Origin: Terebella lapidaria | Lineage: Eukaryota > Annelida > Polychaeta > Terebellida > Terebellidae | NCBI GenBank assembly: GCA_949152475.1 | Contig: OX424568.1 | Span: forward strand, 19,939,667 to 20,003,666 | Reading direction: 5' to 3' | Length of the DNA stretch: 64,000 nt | Shown here: piece after piece, positions 1 through 11,385 of the stretch | Numbering within the stretch: position 1 is the stretch's first letter | Layout: each line of letters starts with the position of its first letter | Position numbers and translations under genes: made by a program | The notes under the pieces: model-generated | Told to the model about the DNA's origin: nothing | Seen by the model: the letters and a program-made list of their open reading frames with translations, nothing else | Database searches by the model: none

Positions 1-444
1 GATATAAATCAGAACACTAGATTAGAACCGTAAATGATAATGATATGAACATACCTGAAAGGCCAGTGAGAAATAACAAAAACACTTCGAAACGTGGTTA
101 CCCATACAATCAGTCGGTGTTCCTGTTTCATGAAATTTATGACATCCAAGCACAGTTACATATAAGTATCAACCTATTACCACACAAACAAATAGATTAT
201 GATGATGCCACTAGCAAACGTAAAATACAACATTTTGGAATAGAAAACACTCATCATGGGCAGACAATTTGTCAAATACAATTTCTACTGTACACCTGAT
301 GAAAATAGTATACAACTGCCCAACAACCTTTGAAAATAATTTAGAAATCCGAAACAAACCCCTTGACAAGTACATAAGTAACTAGTCACAAGCCGAAAGC
401 CTACCAACTTCATGATATAAATAATATTCTTATATATCATGTGT

Positions 445-502
<58 letters not shown>

Positions 503-1409
503 TTATACATTGGGCCGTGTGACAAAAAAGTCGACTGCCCCTGGCCCACACCCGGTTTGAGTTTTTCCGGTTCATTTGATGTTAAACCATGAAAGGTGGT
601 CTAATGAGCTTTCATAAGTACAATAATTGGCAAAATTCAGCAATATCCATTCACAATTAATAATTAATTATTTTGTATATTATCCCAGACAACCATTTTG
701 TCACATGCATTATTCTTCGTTTTTTCTCGTTAGTTTACTATATATGTTTACTAGATTTTTTGGTTATAGCATATTTTAGTCGTCCTCTATAAACCCTGCA
801 AGTTTCAAGCAAATCCTTCAAGAACGTAAGAAATATACAAAAAAGTATGTTGAAGAAGTCCATGCCTTAGGCGGTGTGGGGAGGCGCGCCACCTAGCGTA
901 TGATAACGGGGAAGTTCATAAGCTTGCGCTTCATTCATTGCCCTTTTCGTCAACAACCATCAATTTATTCACATCAATTTGTATCACTGCTTTATATTTC
1001 TGCTGTAATGGTATTCGCTGCATAAATAGCTAGGCTAGAATGCATTTAATTGAATTGACGCTGCTCAGCCGTTGTAACGGCTGGCAGTCCACATCCGTCA
1101 TTTGTGTCTGTGCGCGTGTTTTACGGTCTCGATCGACAACAAGTCAACAGGTCAAGCAACAGATCTATCACAGGGACCCCTGTCCGCTGGTCCCTGGCCG
1201 GTAAAAATCAGCAAGGACCGGTGAAACATAAGAGAGGTACAAGTCCTGTCTGGTCTGTAACATTTTGCATGAAGTTGAACATTATTTGGATATTTCCGAA
1301 AGTCGACTGATCGTACACACTAACACAGGTGCAGAGCCACTCAACTTGGTGCCGCTTTTTCGTCAGCCGCTTATGACACTAAATGTCAATGATGCGAGCG
1401 GCACAGAAC
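1..1409. other. Non-coding stretch, no gene seen
   Basis: Apart from an (AT)n run I see no gene, RNA gene or bounded repeat here. The open frames are short, lack domain-like composition and have no matching splice sites that I could join. Confidence 0.5.
449..496. repeat. (AT)n microsatellite
   Basis: This is an uninterrupted AT dinucleotide run of about 48 bp. The Tyr-Ile peptide that can be read across it is an artefact of the repeat. Confidence 0.95.
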
Positions 1410-1862
1410 TAGGGCTGGCATATCAAGGCCAAATCAGTGTCGATATATATCGCGTTTTGAAGGTCGATATATCGATTTTTTTCGATACCGAAATGAAGGC
1501 TAAGAAACTACTAGACCCTCTATAAACATCTAAATTGTATGTCCATGCCCATGGAGCTAATTTGACTTCCTATAACTATCTCAACAGAAAGTCGCCATGC
1601 TCACTGCATAATTTGCATCTTTACATCATCATTATATCATCTTTACACTGTTTCAAACACTGACAAATAGAGCAAGAAGTACAAAAGTATGGGAAACCAG
1701 CATATTCAAATATATCCGAGCTGCATATGGCTGACCGACAGGGCCAAAAATCAGTGTTTTATTACGAGGGGAAAAATTGATATTTTCACAACCTTTCGAT
1801 ACGCTATATCATGGCTGGCTAAAATTAGATTATCAATATGTCGATATATCGTGCCAGCCCTA
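1410..1862. mobile_element. hAT-type MITE (453 bp) with 8-bp TSD
   Basis: The element opens with TAGGGCTGGCA and closes with TGCCAGCCCTA, an 11-bp perfect terminal inverted repeat. The octamer CACAGAAC lies directly on both sides (1402-1409 and 1863-1870), the 8-bp target duplication expected of hAT transposases. No transposase frame is present, so it is non-autonomous and would need a hAT transposase in trans. The interior is rich in the palindromic motif CGATATATCG near both ends, possible subterminal binding sites. The perfect TSD points to a fairly recent insertion. Confidence 0.88.
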
Positions 1863-1870
1863 CACAGAAC

Positions 1871-2974
1871 CAACTCACCCACACAACTACAGTGGACCTC
1901 TCTCTCAAATCTACTTATTCCGACATAGAGTCTACACGTGAATGAATTGCTTGTGTTTGATTCTGTCAAAAGTTGACTTCAGCCGGCAAAATGGCGATCA
2001 ATAAAATCACCTGGACAACGCGCGTGACTGACACTGACAGTTATACTGTTATATAGAACTAGAACTAGACGTCTTGGCTACGAAAACGTAAACAACCACA
2101 CATGTTACGATGTTGTTGTCATAACTCTGCCGGCAACAAGAAGAGCAGTCGCAAATGCCGGTCTGTACAGCTTTGAGACATAGACTAGATCTATTATTAT
2201 TTGAGACTGATTTTGAGAGGCCGAGCACTGTTATGCGCTGTAAACAAAAATACGTGACGGGGCACTGATGCTCTGTTATAATATGTTATATAGACTTATT
2301 TTATTTGTTTGTCTGTACTTGAGATGGAGCTGTATGCAGTTGGGGAAAGTGACAAATTTGGGGACTGTTGTCAAATTCGACAACAGTCCCTATATTTTGG
2401 TAAATCAGAATATTGGAATGGTAATGTATTGATCAGAAAATTATTAGCTGTATCTATTTAATGTGTTGGTCTATTATAAGTACTAAGCTTAAAGTGTACA
2501 TGGTGTAGGCATCACAGAGTTGCAAATATATTGATGTTGTCCTACATTTCATCGGTTGATACGCACTCGTTGCCATGGTAACCATCTGGGGTAACGAAAA
2601 TTATTCTGGAAGTTAGGCCATGGTATATTTAACATCTAAAGTTTCAATCACAGAAAGCTTTTTTGCTCGACATACGAACATGATTAACTCAGAATCATTT
2701 TGTTAAATTTTCACCAAAATAATTCAGGGGACAGCCGATTCCTGAAAATTTTATTCAGTGGTGAAAGAGTTAAGAGCATATAGGAAGTCATATATGGGTT
2801 CTGCAGACGAAATGCTTACACAAGTGGGCAGAGCTTAGGTTTGTACTATGAACATATATGAGGTTTGTACTATGAACATATATGAAGACATGTACATCAC
2901 AGCCTTTGGTGGCCTTGAACTTGACATCAGAAGAATAATAACTCCAAAGGTCGCATATTACCTCTATAAAAGTG
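1871..2974. other. Non-coding stretch, nothing recognised
   Basis: No gene, RNA gene or bounded repeat is supported here. Short frames at the left end are shadows of the neighbouring MITE. Confidence 0.45.
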
Positions 2975-2981
2975 TAAAACT

Positions 2982-3233
2982 GGTTGCCCGGTTAGCTCAG
3001 TTCGTATGTGGGCTGACTTCTCACCAATGTAGTCGGTTTAGGCACGGGTTCGATCCCCGGCCTCGGCAGTATGTGAGGTGGTATGTGGTCGCCAAACCGG
3101 GCAAGTGGGTTTTCACCAGGTTCTCTGGTTTCCTCCCACACTAATGACCACCCTTACGCCAAGCCAACAAGAGATGGTAATATAAGCTGATGCTTGTTCA
3201 TCAATTGTTGTAAAATAAATAAAGTTCAAAGGT
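2982..3233 (+). mobile_element. tRNA-derived SINE
   Basis: The head is tRNA-like. It has an A-box region (GTTAGCTCAGTT at about 2991-3002) and a B box (GGGTTCGATCCC at 3046-3057), the two internal RNA polymerase III promoter elements. A non-tRNA body follows, and it ends in a short TAAATAAA tail. The heptamer TAAAACT flanks it at 2975-2981 and 3234-3240, a candidate target duplication. The tRNA-like part does not fold into a full tRNA and runs on into the body, so it is not called as a tRNA gene. It would be mobilised by a LINE. Confidence 0.78.
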
Positions 3234-3240
3234 TAAAACT

Positions 3241-4129
3241 AGCCTATACATGTAGGAAGCTATTTACCATGCAGCTTCAGTGACCTCGAACTCGACCCTA
3301 GATGACTTGAGCAATTAATCTCAAGGTATTATCTCACCTGCAATGATTCAAACTGAAATTGTCCGGTAACCTATTTGAGCCCTTGGGCAAATTTTTTTGT
3401 TTCTGCAGCAGAATATATAAATGGTCATGGAATCGATATTCTAGCTTGTGGCGATATTTGGGACATTTAAAGTTCCATAATCGGTTCCCGGTTTTTGGCA
3501 TAAAACTGATCAATAGGTGCCTAGATAATCCAGTTGGACACAGTAACTCCTGCCCTGCGTCCACATATTTAGGCAAAACTGGAGACCAAATGTCCGAGAT
3601 TTCACTGAATTTCGCATGAAGCGTTCCCATGCAGTGATGGTCATGCAAAAAACAAGAAATTTACAGAAATTACCAGCTTTTTTGTCCATAGCCAGTGTAT
3701 AGAGACAATGTGTTATGATAAACTTGAGCCCAACTTTTTTTATTTGAGTACATACCCGTAAAATTAACACGTAACGACAGAACATGCAAATTCAGCTCTG
3801 TGCTTATCTCCGTGACACACAGAACTATGTTTACATTAGCGCTAATGTATTTTTTTTCGTTCACAACTTTGTTTTTATCAAACTATCATGCTCAAACTTC
3901 ACTGCAGGGTCCTTGGGGCGTGTTATGGACGATTTGTCAGCTCCATATGATCGGAATATTATATGCTGGCCAAATCAGGCCAATTATTCTATAAAACATT
4001 TCATCAACCAATTAAGGGACTTTAACTGGCTATGATTATATTTTGCAGATATATAACATCTTAAATGAAATTAATAAGATCAAGACCCTTGGTGAATGTA
4101 CTTCTGATCATATGTATCATGTGTGTGAG
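3241..4129. other. Non-coding stretch, nothing recognised
   Basis: Open frames on both strands here are short and overlapping, and they have no recognisable domain. The left end resembles the sequence just left of the SINE, so the SINE may have landed between two copies of an older repeat. Confidence 0.4.
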
Positions 4130-4277
4130 TATTCCATCCTTCATTCTGGTGTTATAATCGTGAACATATTTACTACATTACATTTGGTGACCAAATCACC
4201 ATGTAAACGTGCTTGTATTCACAGTTGCTCGGCCATTAGGTGATCAATTCTATTCAACAACAATGCCATGAGCCTAA

Positions 4278-5098
4278 CTAGTCAGGTCGGATTGCCACCT
4301 GCATTTCAGTTCCGTGAATCCCAACCACGCTCTCCACGAGATTCCTCGTTCGTCAGGTACGTGCTCTCCATACTGTCCAGTGGGCAGCGTCTAGTAACAG
4401 CCACAAAACCACCAAAAAGCTCGGTAGTACTGGCCACAGTGTCGCATAATGCTGACGTCATGATCCCGGTCGATAGCAGAGAACGGGCGGTTGTCGTGGT
4501 ACCTGAGTGCGTCTACTGCAGGTAAATGCAACGCATACTCATCATCATACAAATTTCACAGTAGTTTTAGAGGAGTGTTTTTTGTATATCGAACTCGATT
4601 AACACAATTAGTTATGCAGACAATAGAAGCCAATCTTGCTAAATAAAACCCATTGTATACTATAGAATATAGAAGAAGTTCAAAAGTTTATTTAGCTCTA
4701 ACTTGCAATGTTCATTTCAATTTATATAATAGCATGGTCTCCATTGAAGATAAGACCATGTGGTCTTCGAGTTTGCAATCTTGGTGTCACGCTATTCAGT
4801 ACTCACTTTCATATAGTCATGCTGTTGTACATAATATATGTTATGCTCTCTCGATGGCCAAAAATCTAATGACAACCTGATTATTTACAAAGTCACGTCA
4901 CCCAGCTTGTCCCCTGTTCAGAAGGGGCACAAGCAGTCCCCATGTAGTAGCCAATATGAAGGCGGTAGTAGCCACTCTCAGCATCAACCTGGAACCAGTA
5001 GTACTCAGCGTACGCATGTCGGTTGTTATAGCTCGTCATGTCAAAACGTAGTCGGCTGTCTTTCCGGGGATTGAGGTGATCTGATGCATGAAATCATT
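4278..5098 (-). pseudogene. Fibrinogen-related domain (FReD) gene fragment, copy 1
   Basis: Two exons of a fibrinogen C-terminal domain are visible. Exon a (5098-4897) reads RFDMTSYNN, YAEYYWFQVDAES and YRLHIGYY, the mid-domain pattern. It ends at a GTGACT donor. Exon b (4502-4278) starts after a CACTCAG acceptor in matching phase and reads RPFSAIDRDHDVS, HCGQYYRAFWWFCGCY and GISWRAWLGFTELK, the C-terminal half with the family's DRDxD calcium-site region. In FReD proteins this fold binds sugars and acetyl groups, and mollusc FREPs are secreted immune lectins. Here an in-frame TAG (4391-4393) follows GCY, and exon a changes frame part-way. No start, signal peptide or first half of the domain was found. 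It is a pseudogene fragment, divergent from the ASB-like gene 1 kb away. Confidence 0.82.
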
Positions 5099-5798
5099 CT
5101 GTGCATATATAGACAATATTGAACAATTGTATATGATGTCATATGAATGCATTGAAACACAATTCTGATATACAATATAATATTTTACTCCTGTATCAAT
5201 TAATCCTGAGTGAAAGTCACGTGTAGAAACTAGACAATCATAGATTGGAAACCCTCTCCCCGGTAAATTTTACCAATGGATGCCATCTATAGAATCAGCT
5301 GATGACCCTCAGAACCTTGAGCGATAATAGAAAACTTTGGTCATACGACCTTTAACCAAACATTCAATGGTGACCTGGTCATCCAAAGAATAATAGCTGG
5401 AATGAAATATGTAACCTGCTTTGTGATCTTGCCCTTTTCGTTTAATTTTGAGCTTGGAAATTTCATGGTATTGTTTCTACAACCGAGGCACATCTCCCGA
5501 ACGAAAACTGTTGGAAAATTCAGACTGGTGTTCATGTTCAGATCTTTCATGTTTACAGATCACACCATGACCCAAGACAATAGCTCCAGAAATTCTAGAC
5601 AGTTATATTATCTTATAAAAAATGTTCAGCATTACTGTTAGAAAAAAAAAACTATGTTGTCACCTCAGGCCTCATAGGCAAGTTAAATGGATCATAAATC
5701 ATAATTTTCTAGCTAAACTTCAAACTTGCTTGTTTTTTTCTGCCGGATAAAAATGACACTGAAAGAAATACCAGTAAAATCTTTCAGACAGCAGTATA

Positions 5799-5867
5799 AC
5801 ACACATATATCACACATATCACACAATATATCACACATATCACACAACACACATATATCACACAAAC
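5799..5867. repeat. Imperfect CACATAT microsatellite
   Basis: Short units built from CACACATAT and ATATCACA are repeated with small variations over about 70 bp. It lies between the divergent FReD and ASB-like copies, and the second copy of the locus lacks the long form. Confidence 0.8.
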
Positions 5868-6108
5868 TTGGACCAATTATACAATAAACCACAAAATGTG
5901 CATACTGTTATCTGATATTGGTTATCTCCAAGTGTGTCACTTTTGTCACCAGGTTTTTAGAATGAGTGTTCATCAAATATAGAGATTTCTCACAGACCAG
6001 TGTACAAAATGATATTTGACTCCTATTAGAGAAAATATATAATACGAGATGGATTATGCACGATTCATTTCACCAGCTGAATGAATTTGAATTATACAAT
6101 AAACCACA

Positions 6109-7723
6109 ATGTCTTCGAAGGAGAACAATTCTGAGCTGACTCGATTGGAGTCATTGTTTGTTAGGTATCAATTCTTGGAAGGCATGATCAGGAATACTGC
6201 AAGACTACTTTTGTATAATCTCCAACTGGCACTGTCATATGAAGTTCCTGGCGACTATGTCCGAACAATTTTTTCTATAGCGATAAAATGCCGCCAACAT
6301 GAAGTCATTGAAGAGACTCTGACTTACGGTGTTGATGTCAATGGTGATAATGACTGAGGCTACAGGAACCAGGCATGTAGTTGAGTATGTTATCATGCAG
6401 GATGACACTGAAATGCTGCGTTTGCTACTGAAGAACGCCAGATCCAAGTTGTTCTGTCAGGAGGAGTACTCTCTATTGATGCTGAGCATTTACCACGAGT
6501 CCCCTTGCTGAAGAGAGTATGTTTTGTCGAGGTCAGACACATTGGAATATGTGAATGTCAGAGATCGTAATGGAATGACCCCATTGTTCCTCGCTGCAAG
6601 AAGACAACCGTCGATGGTCCATTGGCCAATACGAAATGTGCGATATCAGGCTCACGACTTGAACATCATGGATATGTTATTCAGCAGTCGTGGAAATAAA
6701 TCTTCCGATAGGGAAGCTATCGCCTTGGACATTGTTGAAACAGGACTTGATGTCAGTATGGAAAACCACGAGGCACTGCTATCTGAATACCACAGACATA
6801 ATTGTGGCGAACAAGTAGGCTATAAACCCCAAGGTAAATTTTGTGGGCGATGTCACTCATACGGGGTACTACGGTTTGCGAGGCCGCAAGTCATTGATGA
6901 ATGTACATTTAACATAGGATATAGGGACACCACCATACACTTTGAAGCTACGTTCTTGTCTCCAAACGATTAATAAGAGACCTGTTTTCAAGGCGTTCAA
7001 GTCCCTGTTAAGAGAGACAACATCTTGTGGACATGATGACCTTATGTATAGTCAGATCTGCACAAGGTGCAAAGGAACAGTGAAAAATCCACAATTTGAG
7101 TTTAAGCTTTGGACAGAACCATGGGAATGGGCAGGAGATCCACATTGTATATGTTATTATATGTGCCCAAGGTGCACAGAAAAGGTAATGAAAACTGCAG
7201 TATTCCTAATGCTTCACGACCATACACGGCAGGAGCTGCAGCAATGCAGGAGACAAATACTACAAGGTGCATATGGTTTCCGACGCGATGACGTTCAGAC
7301 TATGATAGACATCTTGACAGAACTTGGACCAATGCAATCGGATATAACACGTACTGAGGAGCAGGAAATTCCAGAAATGCTACTGTCTGGTCACGATTTT
7401 TCTCCATATATCTATATCGGATGTCTACCAGAGAAGGGGCCGAACTTATCAAATCCGTACAAAGTGATACTGCTTCCATTTCTTATGACAATGACACACA
7501 ACGGCACAGATGGTATAATGATGAACATTATTACGACATATGTATGCGTGCCTCTAAATACCTCGGGATACTGTATGAGGAGTGGAGTCTGTGTCCAACC
7601 CTCAAATTCTGCTGTAAGAAGAGGATACTTCAAGCCATGCCAGTGACAAAACTTAACCTACTCCCATTACCTGATCTACTGAAGGATTATACGATTGACT
7701 ATCATAAAGTAAACATCGACTGA
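6109..7723 (+). pseudogene. Ankyrin-repeat/SOCS-box protein (ASB-like), copy 1, broken
   Basis: The sequence keeps an ATG (MSSKENNSEL) and ankyrin-like helices, clearest in RNGMTPLFLAARRQPSMVHW. A C-terminal SOCS box follows: PTLKFCCKKRIL fits the BC-box pattern [ST]Lx3Cx3[IVL] that binds Elongin C, and LLPLPDLLKDY fits the LPxP Cul5 box. ASB proteins are substrate adaptors of cullin-5 ubiquitin ligases. Compared with copy 2 it has an 11-bp deletion near 6350 that shifts frame, a TGA at 6509-6511, a loss of about seven codons in the best ankyrin repeat (near 6635), a TAA at 6971-6973 and a further frame change near 7420-7450. The span equals about 538 codons, a usual ASB length. It appears to be a single-exon gene. 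CxxC pairs between the ankyrins and the SOCS box are not a normal ASB feature. Confidence 0.85.
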
Positions 7724-7876
7724 TGCCAGACAATTCAGTGATAACCTCATCACAGGTCTAATTCACCTATTCTGAAGCGACAGTGAAACAGATGGCCCAA
7801 GTATCCTTGGCGACATCATGTGGAAACATACTTTCGTGATCGAGATTGTAACAATCTGCAACAAACCAAACAAACA

Positions 7877-7882
7877 AATAAA
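7877..7882 (+). other. Possible polyadenylation signal of ASB-like copy 1
   Basis: An AATAAA lies about 155 bp beyond the stop of the ASB-like copy. The hexamer is common in AT-rich DNA, so the assignment rests only on position. Confidence 0.35.
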
Positions 7883-8341
7883 ATTATGTTGAAACTTCGG
7901 TATGAACTAATAATATAGATATTGCTATTTACCATGTTGATCAATATACCGTATTGAAATATATATATCAGATAATCAAGTCTATATTAGGAACGAATTT
8001 GGTTATACACTAATTCAAATGTGATAACTACAGAGTCATACCAATCTACATGTAAAGACGAATGTCTAATAATGTAATGACTGTGTACATAGCATTCATT
8101 TGTGATCTGGAGCGTGTCAGCTCCGCCAACTCGAATCAAAGGCAATTATGTACACATTATATTATTTACCTTGTTTTCATACTTCATTGTAAAGAAATGC
8201 GCATGTACCTGTGTGCAAATGCCTGAGCAATGGATACTGGTATATGCCTTGCTTTTCTAATAAATATGTATTAAATCAGTGTCTTATGGTGAATAGGTCA
8301 CCACCTTCTTACATAATATGATTGATCGTGTCATTTTGCTA

Positions 8342-8347
8342 TTTATT
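8342..8347 (-). other. Possible polyadenylation signal of the PAN-like gene
   Basis: The minus strand reads AATAAA here, about 190 bp past the stop codon of the three-exon gene at 8534-9743. The distance is normal for a 3'UTR, but the motif alone is weak evidence. Confidence 0.4.
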
Positions 8348-8533
8348 ATAGAGGGCCACGTCATCCTGCTACATTTTGTAAATTATCACCTAACATTGCT
8401 ACATATTATGAATGGTTGCATCATCCTTCTCTTCATTGTGAAAGATTACATCTTCGCATTGCTGCATTGAGGTATCTTGCAAATTATGAATTTACTCGGT
8501 AAAAACCGAAGCAGCTGGAGCAGCTGGTGCAAG

Positions 8534-9743
8534 TCAAGGTGTGATCGCCCACAATTCAACTAGTGTGAAACCATTCCAATTATTGTATATGCTGCAGTCT
8601 GTGACACAGGTTATTCGGAATGTTCGGGTGGGATTCCTTGTTGCCATGATGAAGATCTCCGCTGGAGCTTCATGCCTGCATTGCCGGTTAACCTGCTCAA
8701 CAGACAGAAGAATCAAAGAATATTCGAGTAGAAGTGGACAGTAATTATTCTCTACAGCGGTTACCATTTTTCATGAACCAAGACCGTTCTTCGACACAGT
8801 AAGTTCGCTAGCATTATGTGAGTTTGAGGCTTAATGCAGAACACGATACTCCAACTGATCCATTAATATCATTAATTTGCAAACTGACTGGTTCAACGGG
8901 CTATACATACTCTGTCCGTGCGTCCATAATCAAAATCCAATTCGCTACATTGGCTTCCACTGTGTGAACCGGATTGGACAAGTAATTTAATCACTGTTCG
9001 AGGCCGTGTAAACCTGTACATGATCCAAGCCCCAGTACCATCAGGTGCTTCAGCAAACCAGGTGCCTGATATGTTCATGGTTCTCCCACAGTTATCACTC
9101 CTCGATGATGCAGAACATGTCGTGCCTCTCTCAAGTCGGGCAATATTCTCCAGGTTCAACCAAGGTACTGTAAAATTTTGTAAAACAACCGTAATGTCTA
9201 ATATACACAACTGTTTTTCATTGATCAATATGGCAAGATACGTATGCTTATGTTCATCAGAGAATTGTTTGTAATCCCATTCCAGTTTTCGGGAAAAGAA
9301 AAAAACGGACACCAGATATATGACACCACCCAACACACTAGTCTTTATGTATTACGAGTAACTTGCTAGAACAACCAACTTTGAGCAAACCTACTTGTTC
9401 TGCACGTCATGTGCTGTCTTTTGATCACAGATGCTGTTTCAGTTGCCTCCAGGCTGGTGGTGAGTATGTCACTATTGTAGAGAGAACATCCTTCGCTAAT
9501 CTTGTCGTGCACGGCCACCAGACATCCTAGTTCCTTCACACACTTCTTCACACATTCCACAGCGAGAGACAAGTCAGTGAATTGGACTAGTTTTGTTGAA
9601 GCATCCGGTTTCATTCGTGCATTTGCAAATGACTTCGCAACATTTGAAACCCGTTCCTTTGTGGAGCATTCGGCGACTGTTCCTGTAGCAAGTATGACTA
9701 CTAAAGAACATGCAATGGAGAGTATCTTTCGGCACATTTTCAT
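8534..9743 (-). CDS. Secreted PAN/apple-like plus lectin-like domain protein, three exons
   Basis: Three exons join with consistent phases: 9743-9395 (349 nt, donor GTAGGT), 9167-8911 (257 nt, acceptor TTTTACAG, donor GTATGT) and 8692-8534 (159 nt, acceptor TTGAGCAG, stop TGA). The product is 254 residues. Residues 1-24 form a signal peptide (hydrophobic ILSIACSLVVILA). Residues 50-115 are Cys-rich (Cys64, 68, 74, 86, 114) in a PAN/apple-like pattern, AVECVKKCVKELGC. Residues 120-254 look like a jelly-roll carbohydrate-binding domain of the F5/8C/fucolectin kind: GTGAWIMYRF, TVIKLLV, LDFDYGRTDR, then NGFTLVELWA. An N-glycosylation site (NIS) is at 148. No stop or frame change interrupts it, unlike its neighbours. 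Start: ATG 9743; Met3 is an alternative. The role is probably extracellular recognition; the lectin-like label is an inference from fold-like spacing, with no ligand evidence. Confidence 0.75.
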
Positions 9744-9783
9744 CCCGGTTTTTTTTTTGCATGCTCAATATATAATCTGACAT

Positions 9784-11095
9784 TTATTCAATCACTGGAG
9801 AAGCAACGTTGTGGGGGATTTTATGTTATTATACAAATATACTTTTTCCAATAGGCAGCAGTGCATGGCTGGATGCGTGTTCAATCCCTGTCCCTAGGCG
9901 CTTTGCTGAGACGAGCTATTCTGCAGCTTCGAAACGTCAGTATTGGAAAACATGTTGCCCAAAATATAGGATCATAATGGATATCCTCCCTCTGACTGAT
10001 CTGTTCTCATCTGTTACCTTCCAGTGGTCACATATACCTCCATTCCTACATGCTATATCCTCATACACCATTCATAAGGATGTTTGCTGGTTGGGGCAGA
10101 CTGCTCTGATGAATAATGAGACAATGGGAAGGTAATCTACATTAATGGACCTTTTGGCCGCATTCGTGTGATATTGTTCGAATGCAGAAAATCCACGCAA
10201 GTGGTAAATAATATCTGACTCTAATGGTCAGGTCTCAGTATTCACAGAATATATGGTTAATACAATGTGTCAACTTCAGTGAATACAATGCGTGCTACAA
10301 ATTATGCATACCCAAATAGGTTGTTTCAGATGATAGAGACTGGTTCGTCTTGTCTGTACGCTCATGCAGTGGATGCATGATTAATATCCTATAAGCGCTG
10401 GGTGAATTGGGACCAATATCTGAATTTGTTGCTATCTACCGAATTATTCGTTATATACCTGTTAGCAGGTATCAAGTAAGAGATGGACCGCAGGAAATCA
10501 ATAGGACCAGTAACTGATAAATGTTCAGCCACGCGAAATGAATGTATAGATGTCAACCAATACAGCGAGAATTTGACGTTGACAATAACAAACCTAAATT
10601 CAACAGTGGCGTACCTAACGGGGTGGGGGCGGTGCAGGGCATCAGTTCTTAGGAAATTCGGGAAAATCGGCAGGTCAATGAAAATCGTTAAAAAGTGAAA
10701 AATGAGGTAATTAAGAGAATTTTAATCAAAAAGACTTCAGCAATATCTCACGAGTCTGGAGAGTTATAAATACTATATTTCTGCACATCAAAATCGTCCG
10801 TATTCATGAATGGAAATTTCAACTCTTTGTTGCAAGCTTCGTGATGCGTTGACACCAACACTAAAATGTATTGACATAATTCGTGAATTTCGTAGCGAAA
10901 GCTGTGGAAAGACGATATGCAGGAATTGGCTGTGGAAAGACGATATGCAGGAGTCGGCACACTTTGCTGAATTTCAAGGGCGTCGGACGGGGGGGGGGGG
11001 AGTAGATTTATTTTTTTGAAGAATCCCTGATTCAGAAATTTGTTACGCTGCAGTAATGCTTAGTTTGTCCAGGAAAATGACTGTATTAACAAAAT
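9784..11095. other. Non-coding stretch, nothing recognised
   Basis: No gene or bounded element is supported. A 12-base G run lies at about 10989-11000. The frame at 9809-10135 has no domain-like pattern and no splice partners I could find. Confidence 0.4.
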
Positions 11096-11385
11096 CTAGA
11101 GCTTCAAAATGACATAATCTATAGAGTAACTGATCAGCATCAGCAAACTGCAAAGAAAATAGGGGGTCACCGTATCCGTTCTCTTGGAAAACAAGATGTA
11201 AGATGTGAAAATGGGGCAAAAAAGGTGTAAAAATACCATAAATTAAGTCATTTTAGTAAATGTTTGTGATTTTTGATCGAATATGTCGAAGAAACCAGCA
11301 CGGTGACCCCCTATTTTCTTTTCAGTATTAGAATGCTGATCAGTTACTCTATAAAATATGTTATTTTGAAGAGATAATATTCAAG
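11096..11385. repeat. Foldback repeat (about 80-bp arms)
   Basis: The arms at about 11096-11180 and 11297-11385 are reverse complements with few mismatches. GAGTAACTGATCAGCAT pairs with ATGCTGATCAGTTACTC, and AAAATAGGGGGTCACCG pairs with CGGTGACCCCCTATTTT. The loop is about 115 bp. There is no coding capacity. It resembles a small foldback MITE, but no target duplication was identified. Confidence 0.7.

Larger units (their letters stand above)
4130..7795. repeat. Arm 1 of an inverted segmental duplication (FReD + ASB pair)
   Basis: This block reappears in reverse complement at about 16185-19317 and continues at 29758-30275, where a retrotransposon has split it. The coordinate sums of matched points stay near 23,940-23,980, so the two arms are collinear and inverted. 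The divergence is clear (roughly 10-20% by eye), so this event is much older than the nearly identical palindrome further right. The arms carry a head-to-head FReD and ASB gene pair. Confidence 0.85.

Noticed and set aside
2982-3070. Candidate tRNA gene
   Set aside because: A and B boxes are present, but the arms do not close into a full cloverleaf and the sequence continues into a SINE body and tail.
9168-9336. N-terminal extension of the frame read at 9336-8893
   Set aside because: It contains the intron upstream of exon 2; the TTTTACAG acceptor at 9168-9175 and the phase match with exon 1 show that coding begins at 9167.
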